A stretch of 12,998 nt of DNA from an uncultured Ruminiclostridium sp. GTDB lineage: Bacteria; Bacillota; Clostridia; Oscillospirales; Ruminococcaceae. A program made the translations under genes and the position numbers. The DNA lies in assembly GCA_934462775.1 (NCBI GenBank), contig CAKSIR010000059.1, positions 1 through 12,998 on the forward strand, given 5' to 3'. Below the pieces are notes generated by a model. The model saw only the letters and a list, made by a program, of their open reading frames with translations, ran no database searches and was not told where the DNA came from. Shown piece by piece: positions 1 to 6,279 of this stretch; the first letter of the stretch is position 1, and each line of letters begins with the position of its first letter.

Positions 1-45
1 AGAAAAAAAGCGCCCCGCAAGTGAAAAATTTTCGCAACATAATCC

Positions 46-76
46 TCGAAAAAGGCGCCGGTGGCGCGTTTTTCGA
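46..76. terminator. Bidirectional intrinsic terminator
   Basis: Arms GCGCC (55-59) and GGCGC (63-67) close a GGT loop; one mismatched pair (54/68) separates them from flanking TCGAAAAA (46-53) and TTTTTCGA (69-76), which also pair. Either strand therefore reads as a GC-rich hairpin followed by five T, the classic A-tract/hairpin/U-tract form working in both directions. On the minus strand it ends the histidine kinase transcript, whose stop lies 36 bases away. On the plus strand it would end a convergent gene entering from the left; a frame with a stop at 22-24 could be the tail of such a gene, but 21 bases are too few to call one. Confidence 0.8.
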
Positions 77-84
77 CGCACTGC

Positions 85-108
85 GCCGCTCACTTTTCAG
101 TGAGCGGC
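85..108. terminator. Second hairpin just past the kinase stop codon
   Basis: A perfect 10-bp stem, GCCGCTCACT (85-94) with AGTGAGCGGC (99-108), closes a TTTC loop. It starts four bases past the minus-strand kinase stop. On the minus strand no U-tract follows, so there it more likely protects the mRNA 3' end or acts with the stronger terminator at 46-76. On the plus strand it is followed by an interrupted T-rich stretch (TGCTTTATTTATT), so it may be a backup terminator for a convergent gene from the left. The stem is certain; its role is inferred. Confidence 0.5.
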
Positions 109-112
109 TGCT

Positions 113-2761
113 TTATTTATTAAGATACCCGTAAATCATTCTGATAACGTCCTTGATATTTATCGGCTTTGATATATGGGAGTTCATTCCTGCCGCTATG
201 CAGCGCTGAATATCCTCCTGATACGCGTTTGCCGTAACCGCTATTATCGGTATTGTCTTTGCCTGCGGCATTGGCAGGTCGCGTATCGCCGTTGCCGCTT
301 CAACTCCGTTCATAACAGGCATCTGCATATCCATCAGAATTGCGTCGAATGTTCCGGGAGCGGATTCGCTGAAAATTTTTACGCACTCTGCACCGTTCAC
401 CGCGCGGACGGATTTTACAGAAAACATTTCCAGCTGCTCCGCAACAATTTCATAATTAAGCTCGTTATCCTCCGCAATAAGAACCGTCACGCCCTTATTT
501 GCAATATCTGCGGCGCCGTCGTCTTTCTGCTCAAATTCATCGGCGATTTCGGCAATTTCCTCAGGGAAAAACGGCAGGTCAAAAGCGATACGGAATGTGG
601 TTCCCTGCTGAACCTTGCTTTGTACGCCAATCGTTCCTCCCATAAGGTCGACCAGCTTTTTCACAATGGAAAGACCCAGACCGCTGCCCCGCACCCTGTT
701 CACTCTTGTATCAACCGCTCTGGAAAATTCGGAGTACATATCCTTCATAAATTCAGGAGTCATGCCGATTCCCGTATCGCTGACAATTGACACAAGACGA
801 ACCTTATCCGCTTCGGGCAGCTTTTCTTCGTAAACCTCAAAGTGGACTGTTCCGCCGTCGGGAGTGTATTTCACCGCGTTTGAAAGCAGATTTGAATATA
901 TCTGTCCTATTCTCAGCCGGTCGCCAAGCAGGATATTATGCTCAATATCGTGCTTTACGCAGTCAAAGCTGAGATGCTTTTCTATGTCATTGCTGACCAT
1001 TGTCTGCTTGTAAAAATCGAACAGGTCGGAAATGTTCACGGGCTGCGACGCAAGCTTCATGTTGCCGCTTTCGATACGCGAAATGTCAAGCACGTTGTCG
1101 ATAAGCTGCTGAAGATTGAAGCCGCTTTTCTGAATCTTTACAAGATAATTGCGGAGCTTTTCAGGCTCGTTGATATGCTGAAGAGCAATGTTTGTAAAGC
1201 CCATTATCACATTCATCGGCGTGCGTATGTCGTGGGACATTCTTGAAAGGAAGTCTGACTTTGCCGCGTTTGCCTTGTTCGCTTCCTCCGCTGCAACTAT
1301 CCAGTACTTTTCGCGCCTTTTCTCCTCGCTTATAAAGCGGACTACATATATAAGCTGCGACGCATTTCCGTTGCCGTCGCGCTTTTGTACTATAAACCTT
1401 GCAAGGTGCCAGCTGCCGTCTGCGGCAAGATACTCAACCGCTGTTGATTCGTCCTTTTTCAGCCGCCTTGCAATTGTTGAAAGATCAAGGAACTGACAAA
1501 CGCGCTGGCGGTATTCCTCCGAAGGAAAATAGCTGCCGATTCTCGCCATTTCCTCCATGGCTGCGCCCTTTCTGCCGGTAAGCTTGTGAGCTTGGCTGTC
1601 GTTGGAGATCTCCTCGAAATAATTGTCGTCAAGGTCAATGCGGTATATAAGGAAGTAGATTTTGCTGATTGCGGAAATGATTTCGTTGTTCATGCGGGCT
1701 TCAGCCAGAGCCGCTTCAAGCTTCTGCCTGTGCTGACGCTCCTCGTTGACGATTTCGTCAATATGCCTGAAATCAACAAGCACCTGAAAATCGGTTTCGC
1801 TGACGTACATTTTCGTTACGCGCACTTCAAAATAAACCTGCCCCATCTTGTTCGGATAGCTCTGAAAACGCAGGCTTACACGGTGCTTATCTGCAAGCTC
1901 GCGCATAAGGTTCCACGGCGACAGTATCTTCATATAGTCGGGCGCTGTTTCCTTGATAACATATTTATCATAATACGCCTTCATTTCCTTTGAGTAGCAA
2001 AGATGACGCTTGTGGTTTGAAGAAATAATGTTGAAAATGTTGGCGTGGTTTGAAATTTTCACTGTTTCCGCTGTATCGGTTTTAAGGTTTACATAGAAAA
2101 CGGAAGTGTTGTCCTCGCAAAGAACCATCAGCACCTGCCGTTCTTTTTCCATATCCTCTATGCTTTTTTGCAGGCGCATCTGCTTTTTTTCAAGCAAATT
2201 CAGCATACGCATATTTTCGCGGGCGCTGCCAAGATGAGTTCCCACCAGAGTCAAAAGCTGAATAAACAGCTCGGTTTTGTCTATGGCAGGGTTGTCAAGC
2301 CCGATAAAACCGCTGAAATGGCCGTGATAAAAAATCGGAACGGCAATTTCCGTATCAATATCCTGCTTTTTGAGAATTTCGTACTCGCAGGGCATTACAG
2401 AGCGCACCGCCTCCATATCGGGAATTACGATAATATCGCCCTTTCTGAACTTTTCAAGCCAGTATGGCATATCATCCTCAGTCAGCGCGCTGAGAAAATC
2501 AATTTGCGGTTCCACTCCCTCTGCGCACCATTCGTATGTATTGGAATAGGTTTCGGTTTCAGCATTGATTTTGTCGAAAATAAAAACACGTCCCGCGCCC
2601 GTATAATAGCCTATAATTTTAAGCATAGAATTGATGGCAGCGTGCATTTCGTCCGTGTTTTTCGCTCTATCAATAACCGTAAGCTGGCGCAGCAGCGCCT
2701 CTGCTCTTTCTATTCTGAGTATAGAGCAGTCGTTAAATTGTGCGTCAATATCGTTGCTCAT
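113..2761 (-). CDS. Hybrid sensor histidine kinase / response regulator (GAF, PAS-like, HisKA, HATPase, REC)
   Basis: An 882-residue signalling kinase that should autophosphorylate on His and pass phosphate to its own receiver. Residues about 20-185 look like a GAF domain, followed by a coiled coil (185-215), two PAS-like regions (about 215-345 and 370-490), HisKA with SHDIRTP (His510), and HATPase with the N box NLLSNAVKY (Asn628), DTGIGM (662-667) and GSGLGL (692-697). The C-terminal REC has the acidic pair Glu764/Asp765, phospho-acceptor Asp811 in MDMQMP, Thr843 and Lys865, so all key residues are present. No signal peptide or membrane segment is seen, so sensing is probably cytosolic. There is no HPt domain or DNA-binding output, so its partner must lie elsewhere. 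The start is supported by AGAGGA five bases upstream (2767-2772). It is divergent from the araC gene. The input ligand is unknown. Confidence 0.93.
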   Translation of the reverse strand: MSNDIDAQFNDCSILRIERAEALLRQLTVIDRAKNTDEMHAAINSMLKIIGYYTGAGRVFIFDKINAETETYSNTYEWCAEGVEPQIDFLSALTEDDMPYWLEKFRKGDIIVIPDMEAVRSVMPCEYEILKKQDIDTEIAVPIFYHGHFSGFIGLDNPAIDKTELFIQLLTLVGTHLGSARENMRMLNLLEKKQMRLQKSIEDMEKERQVLMVLCEDNTSVFYVNLKTDTAETVKISNHANIFNIISSNHKRHLCYSKEMKAYYDKYVIKETAPDYMKILSPWNLMRELADKHRVSLRFQSYPNKMGQVYFEVRVTKMYVSETDFQVLVDFRHIDEIVNEERQHRQKLEAALAEARMNNEIISAISKIYFLIYRIDLDDNYFEEISNDSQAHKLTGRKGAAMEEMARIGSYFPSEEYRQRVCQFLDLSTIARRLKKDESTAVEYLAADGSWHLARFIVQKRDGNGNASQLIYVVRFISEEKRREKYWIVAAEEANKANAAKSDFLSRMSHDIRTPMNVIMGFTNIALQHINEPEKLRNYLVKIQKSGFNLQQLIDNVLDISRIESGNMKLASQPVNISDLFDFYKQTMVSNDIEKHLSFDCVKHDIEHNILLGDRLRIGQIYSNLLSNAVKYTPDGGTVHFEVYEEKLPEADKVRLVSIVSDTGIGMTPEFMKDMYSEFSRAVDTRVNRVRGSGLGLSIVKKLVDLMGGTIGVQSKVQQGTTFRIAFDLPFFPEEIAEIADEFEQKDDGAADIANKGVTVLIAEDNELNYEIVAEQLEMFSVKSVRAVNGAECVKIFSESAPGTFDAILMDMQMPVMNGVEAATAIRDLPMPQAKTIPIIAVTANAYQEDIQRCIAAGMNSHISKPINIKDVIRMIYGYLNK

Positions 2762-2833
2762 AACATTCCTCTGATTCTGAATTACTTTATGCCGTTTAAT
2801 TCAAGCGTTGTATTATTTTTAAAATAAATACAC

Positions 2834-2848
2834 ATAATGTGACATTAT
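2834..2848. promoter_or_regulatory. 15-bp perfect palindrome in the kinase leader, operator-like
   Basis: ATAATGT-G-ACATTAT is a perfect 7-1-7 inverted repeat. It lies about 13-27 bases downstream of the expected minus-strand start of transcription (near 2861), a usual place for a repressor site. The stem is AT-rich and too weak to be a terminator, and no U-tract follows. It does not match a well-known operator that I can name with confidence. Confidence 0.45.
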
Positions 2849-2867
2849 TCTTCATTTTATGACAACA

Positions 2868-2896
2868 ATTATATCAAAATTGCAATATATTGTCAA
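2868..2896 (-). promoter_or_regulatory. Consensus sigma-A promoter for the hybrid kinase
   Basis: Read on the minus strand, TTGACA (2891-2896) and TATAAT (2868-2873) are both perfect consensus hexamers with a 17-base spacer (2874-2890). Transcription should start near 2861, giving a leader of about 100 nt before the kinase ATG. That leader holds the palindrome at 2834-2848. Confidence 0.85.
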
Positions 2897-2982
2897 TAAT
2901 AATGCTTCAAGGCGGTGAATGATAACAATTTCTGCTGTAAAGAACATTCTGCCGAAACCGTTTTTCCCTTTAACATACGGCA

Positions 2983-3011
2983 TTGACAGGCGCAGACAAA
3001 TGGAATATAAT
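2983..3011 (+). promoter_or_regulatory. Consensus sigma-A promoter for the AraC-family gene
   Basis: TTGACA (2983-2988) and TATAAT (3006-3011) are separated by 17 bases: a perfect consensus promoter on the plus strand. Transcription should start near 3018, about 34 nt before the araC start. Its -35 lies 86 bases from the -35 of the divergent kinase promoter. Confidence 0.87.
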
Positions 3012-3040
3012 AAAAGCATACTGACAAATTCTGCTTTTAT
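3010..3040. repeat. 9-bp inverted repeat across the araC -10 and leader
   Basis: ATAAAAGCA (3010-3018) and TGCTTTTAT (3032-3040) are perfect inverted copies 13 bases apart. The left arm begins in the -10 hexamer and ends at the likely transcription start, so the mRNA would carry little more than the right arm. This favours a DNA-level protein site over an RNA hairpin. The right arm ends just before the GGGAG ribosome site (3042-3046). Possible autoregulation is inferred only. Confidence 0.4.
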
Positions 3041-3051
3041 CGGGAGAAAAA

Positions 3052-3831
3052 ATGAAAATAAACAACATTGGCTACAATCATTGTCACGACGCGGATTTTA
3101 ATATATACCGTCCTCACGGGTCAGGGGATAATCTTCTGCTGATTCTTAAAACCACTGCCGTTTTTACAATTAACGGCAAGGAGCAGACTGCGCAGCCAAA
3201 TTCGTTCATTCTTTACAAAAAGGGAACGCCCCAGTTTTACCGCGCCGACGGCTGCCCTTACGCAAACGACTGGTTTCACTTTGATATTGACGAAGAGGAC
3301 GAGGAATTTCTCCGTGATTTGAAAATTCCTTTTGATAAGGTTGTTCGGATAGGCGACATAAACCCACTGTCAAATCTTGTGAAAAGTATGTGCTATGAAA
3401 ATTTCTCAACGAACCTGTACAAAGCCGATTCCACCCGACATTACCTCAGCCTGTTCTTCATAAAGCTGAGCGAGAAGCTTCAGTACGCGGCAGACGAAAA
3501 CGTAAGCTCATACTATGACAAAATGGCGGTTATCCGCACCAAAATATACAATATGCCCTACATAGAATGGACTGTTGACAGTCTTGCCGCCGAGCTTAAC
3601 CTCAGCAAAAGCTATTTTCAGCATCTGTACAAGCAGATATTCGGCGTAAGCGCCATAAGCGACGTTATAAACAGCCGCGTTGAGCATGGGAAATATCTGT
3701 TGTCAAGCACCGACTTTTCCGTTAGACAGATTGCGGAAAAATGCGGCTATGACAGCGATATTCACTTTATGCGCCAGTTCAAAGGCAAGTCGGGAATGAC
3801 GCCGTCGGCTTACAGGGAATCGCTTAAATAA
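3052..3831 (+). CDS. AraC-family transcriptional regulator with cupin-like sensor domain
   Basis: A 259-residue one-component regulator. Residues 1 to about 145 form an AraC-type cupin-like sensing domain; the stretch around 28-75 has the usual beta-rich pattern with FILYKKGTPQ. Residues about 160-258 form the double helix-turn-helix: first recognition helix in LAAELNLSKSYFQHLYKQ (178-195), second in VRQIAEKCGYDSDIHFMRQF (224-243), ending with the family hallmark GMTPSAYR. Length fits the family. The start is supported by GGGAG five bases upstream and by a consensus promoter. The effector is unknown; such proteins in gut Firmicutes often control sugar-use genes, but no such gene is adjacent. 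It is divergent from the hybrid kinase and convergent with the ior/paaK operon, so it could regulate its own gene or the kinase, or act at a distance. Confidence 0.9.
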   Translation: MKINNIGYNHCHDADFNIYRPHGSGDNLLLILKTTAVFTINGKEQTAQPNSFILYKKGTPQFYRADGCPYANDWFHFDIDEEDEEFLRDLKIPFDKVVRIGDINPLSNLVKSMCYENFSTNLYKADSTRHYLSLFFIKLSEKLQYAADENVSSYYDKMAVIRTKIYNMPYIEWTVDSLAAELNLSKSYFQHLYKQIFGVSAISDVINSRVEHGKYLLSSTDFSVRQIAEKCGYDSDIHFMRQFKGKSGMTPSAYRESLK

Positions 3832-3857
3832 AAACAGCCCCATGATTTCATGGGGCT
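3826..3857 (-). terminator. Intrinsic terminator of the ior-paaK-ACT operon
   Basis: AGCCCCATGA (3836-3845) pairs with TCATGGGGCT (3848-3857). Read on the minus strand the stem is followed by G, five T, A and three T (3835 down to 3826), a strong U-tract. It lies 13 bases past the ACT-protein stop. The U-tract overlaps the araC stop codon (3829-3831). For plus-strand araC transcripts the same stem is followed only by ATTCTGCT, so termination in that direction would be weak. Confidence 0.85.
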
Positions 3858-3870
3858 ATTCTGCTGTCTG

Positions 3871-4293
3871 TTACAGAATATCTTCTGTTGAAATAAGCTT
3901 AATGTTTTTGGAGGAAAGCAGCTTAACCGCTTCATCGTTGTTTTCAACCCGAACAACAATATCCGCCTGACCTTCCTTCTTGCCCATAAGCGAGTAGCAA
4001 TACTCAATGTTGATTCCTGCTTCTTCAAAAGCGTTGATAACCTCAAACAGAGCGCCCGAATAATCAGGAATGGTGAAGCCGATGACCTTTGTTACCGTTG
4101 CCGTACAGCCGCTTGAACGGAGCGCCTCGAGAGCCTTTTCCGTGCCGTTTACAACGATTCTCACAATGCCGAAATCGGTTGTGTCGGCAATTGTCAGCGC
4201 GCGAATATCAATCTTGTTCCGGTTGAGAATTTCCATAATAGATGCAAGTCTGCCTGTCTTGTTTTCAACAAAAACGGAAATCTGGTCTAACAT
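3871..4293 (-). CDS. Tandem ACT-domain protein, probable aromatic amino acid sensor
   Basis: A 140-residue protein made only of two ACT domains: about residues 3-65 (VENKTGRLASI after the first strand, Gly14 at the usual ligand loop) and about 70-138 (IPDYSGALFEVINAFEEAGINI). ACT pairs bind amino acids and act as allosteric or regulatory modules; stand-alone tandem ACT proteins of this length are commonly found beside indolepyruvate oxidoreductase and phenylacetate-CoA ligase genes. It has no catalytic or DNA-binding domain. It is the last gene of the operon, 21 bases after paaK, with a very strong ribosome site (AAGGGAGG, 4301-4308) seven bases before ATG, so it may be made in excess of the enzymes. 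Binding of Phe, Tyr or Trp is inferred from context. Confidence 0.88.
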   Translation of the reverse strand: MLDQISVFVENKTGRLASIMEILNRNKIDIRALTIADTTDFGIVRIVVNGTEKALEALRSSGCTATVTKVIGFTIPDYSGALFEVINAFEEAGINIEYCYSLMGKKEGQADIVVRVENNDEAVKLLSSKNIKLISTEDIL

Positions 4294-4314
4294 AGTAAAA
4301 CCTCCCTTATGTGC

Positions 4315-5634
4315 TTACTTTGTGAATTTGTTCTTTATCTTGCGGTTGTCGATGCAGCGCGTTGCCTTGCCCATTGAGCGCGCAAGGGATTTAGGTTCAA
4401 GAAGCTTAATGTTTACTCCTACGCCGATTGCGGAGTCGATTGCGGATTTAACCTTGCGCTTGTAAGCCTCAACGTCCTTTACGTTATCGCCGAACATATC
4501 GTCGCGAAGCTCAAGCTGAACCTCCAGCGTATCAAGATTGTTCACGCGGTCAACCACCAGCAGGTAGTTTGTCGCCTTGTTGTCAACGCTGAGCAGCGCG
4601 GATTCAATCTGTGACGGGAATACGTTTACGCCTCTGATAATCAGCATATCGTCTGTTCTGCCCTGCGGCTTCAGCATACGAACGTGGGTTCTTCCGCACT
4701 TGCACGGTTCGTAAATAAGGGTTGCAATATCCCTTGTTCTGTATCTGATAAGCGGCAGCGCTTCCTTTGTGATGCAGGTGAATACCAGCTCGCCCTGCTG
4801 TCCCGCAGGAAGTACCTCAAGGGTGTCGGGGTCGATTATCTCAGGAATGAAATGATCCTCCCAGATGTGCATACCGCACTGATATTCACATTCGCAGGAA
4901 ACTGACGGTCCCATGACCTCGGAAAGTCCGTAAATATCGTAAGCCTTGATTCCAAGACCTGCTTCGATTTCCTTGCGCATTTCCTCCGTCCACGGTTCAG
5001 CGCCGAAAACGCCTGCCTTAAGATGAATATCATCCTTTGTCATTCCCATTTCCTGCATAAGCTCGATAAGGCTTATTGCGTAGGAGGGCGTCATACATAC
5101 TACCGATGAGCCGAAGTCCTTGAACATTTCAAGCTGACGCTTGCTGTTGCCTGCGGAGGCGGGAATTGCGGTTGCGCCAAGCTTTTCAGCGCCGTAGTGA
5201 ATACCAAGACCGCCTGTGAAAAGGCCGTAGCCGTAGGAAACGTGAACAAAGTCGTGCTTTGTTGCGCCTACTGCCGCAAGGGATCTTGCAGCGCACTCAG
5301 CCCATATATCAACATCCTTTGCTGTGTAGCCTACAACCGTCTGCTTGCCTGTTGTGCCTGAGGACGCATGAATACGGACAACCTCGCTCATAGGAACCGC
5401 AAACATTCCGTAAGGATAGTTCTCTCTGAGGTCGTGCTTAACGGTAAACGGCAGCTTTGACAGATCCTTTACCGACTTGATGTCCTCCGGCTTAATGCCT
5501 GCCTCGTCCATTTTCTCGCGATATGGCTTTACGTTTTCGTAAACGCGTCTTATCTGCTTGGACAGACGGAATGACTGAAGCGCTTCAATTTCGTGACGCG
5601 GAGCGCATTCAATCTCTTTGTTATAATAATTCAT
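4315..5634 (-). CDS. paaK: Phenylacetate-CoA ligase (AMP-forming)
   Basis: A 439-residue adenylate-forming ligase that converts an arylacetate (phenylacetate, indoleacetate), ATP and CoA to arylacetyl-CoA, AMP and PPi in the cytoplasm. The ATP-binding loop SSGTTGK is at 91-97, the A5-type motif YGLSEVMGP at 235-243, YRTRD with adenylate-contacting Asp302 at 298-302, the hinge and C-domain start [21 protein letters not shown] at about 325-345, and catalytic Lys423 in SMGKATR. Length is usual for PaaK. Cys248/250/253 and Cys311/313 (CKCGRTH) form clusters typical of anaerobe versions and suggest a structural metal site. It lies 48 bases after iorB, with AAGGAAAGG about 11 bases before ATG. Beside iorAB it most likely supplies, or disposes of, arylacetyl-CoA. 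Substrate preference among arylacetates is not readable from sequence. Confidence 0.93.
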   Translation of the reverse strand: MNYYNKEIECAPRHEIEALQSFRLSKQIRRVYENVKPYREKMDEAGIKPEDIKSVKDLSKLPFTVKHDLRENYPYGMFAVPMSEVVRIHASSGTTGKQTVVGYTAKDVDIWAECAARSLAAVGATKHDFVHVSYGYGLFTGGLGIHYGAEKLGATAIPASAGNSKRQLEMFKDFGSSVVCMTPSYAISLIELMQEMGMTKDDIHLKAGVFGAEPWTEEMRKEIEAGLGIKAYDIYGLSEVMGPSVSCECEYQCGMHIWEDHFIPEIIDPDTLEVLPAGQQGELVFTCITKEALPLIRYRTRDIATLIYEPCKCGRTHVRMLKPQGRTDDMLIIRGVNVFPSQIESALLSVDNKATNYLLVVDRVNNLDTLEVQLELRDDMFGDNVKDVEAYKRKVKSAIDSAIGVGVNIKLLEPKSLARSMGKATRCIDNRKIKNKFTK

Positions 5635-5682
5635 CGGAGTTTTAACCTTTCCTTTTATTTTAAATTACGCCGTTCCTGCCGA

Positions 5683-6255
5683 TTATGCGTTTTCTCCAAG
5701 CTCAAAGGCTTTTCGGTTTATTTCAATCGCTTTCGGCGGAACACATTCCTCCAGCGCCTTTTCCCACACGCTTTCAGGGAAGCCCATCGACTTTGACAGA
5801 ACGCCCATAAGAACAACGTTTACCGCTTTTGAAGAGCCTGCCTCGTTCGCAAGAGCAAGGGCGTCTATCGCCGTAACGTCAACGTTCTTCGCCTTAAGCT
5901 TTGAAATAATGTCGGACGGGTACTCCGCAGCTCCCGTAATAACAGGCATAGGCTCGACCTGCTGTGTGTTTGTGATTATTTTGCCGCCTTTTTTCAGATA
6001 GGACAGCCATCTCGCAGCCTCAAGCTCCTCGAACGAAACGATAACGTCCGCCTCGCCCTTTTCAATCACCGGAGAGCAAACGTCCTCGCCGTACTTGATG
6101 TATGTAACAACCGAGCCGCCGCGCTGGGACATTCCGTGTACCTCGCTCACCTTAACGTCAAAGCCCTGAGCAAGCAGCGTATTTCCTAAGATTCTGCTGG
6201 CAAGCAGTGTACCCTGACCGCCTACGCCAACAAGCATAATTGATTTTGTAGCCAT
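5683..6255 (-). CDS. iorB: Indolepyruvate:ferredoxin oxidoreductase, beta subunit
   Basis: A 190-residue subunit of the 2-oxoacid:ferredoxin oxidoreductase gamma-type fold. Hallmarks are GVGGQGTLLAS near the N terminus (10-20) and EVHGMSQRGGSVV (38-50), both characteristic of IorB. It carries no iron-sulfur motif, as expected, because the clusters are in IorA. It pairs with the adjacent IorA to convert arylpyruvate, CoA and oxidised ferredoxin reversibly to arylacetyl-CoA, CO2 and reduced ferredoxin. It starts 24 bases after iorA with a GAAAGGAA ribosome site, consistent with stoichiometric expression from one mRNA. Length fits the family. Confidence 0.94.
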   Translation of the reverse strand: MATKSIMLVGVGGQGTLLASRILGNTLLAQGFDVKVSEVHGMSQRGGSVVTYIKYGEDVCSPVIEKGEADVIVSFEELEAARWLSYLKKGGKIITNTQQVEPMPVITGAAEYPSDIISKLKAKNVDVTAIDALALANEAGSSKAVNVVLMGVLSKSMGFPESVWEKALEECVPPKAIEINRKAFELGENA

Positions 6256-6279
6256 TTCTTATTTCCTTTCAGAGTTCAC

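Noticed and set aside
3..134. Plus-strand frame open from the left edge across the terminator hairpins
   Set aside because: It runs through a strong bidirectional terminator and into the kinase 3' end; the hairpins explain the sequence better than a coding tail.
176..2827. Many plus-strand open frames opposite the hybrid kinase
   Set aside because: They mirror the kinase codon pattern, lack domains, and the kinase has complete motifs throughout.
2762..2860. Riboswitch in the 100-nt kinase leader
   Set aside because: The leader is AT-rich, with only one short palindrome and no recognisable aptamer core.
2919..3101. Open frame of 60 codons with AAGGCGGTGA before its ATG
   Set aside because: It contains the whole araC promoter, overlaps the araC start in another frame, has no promoter of its own and no recognisable domain.
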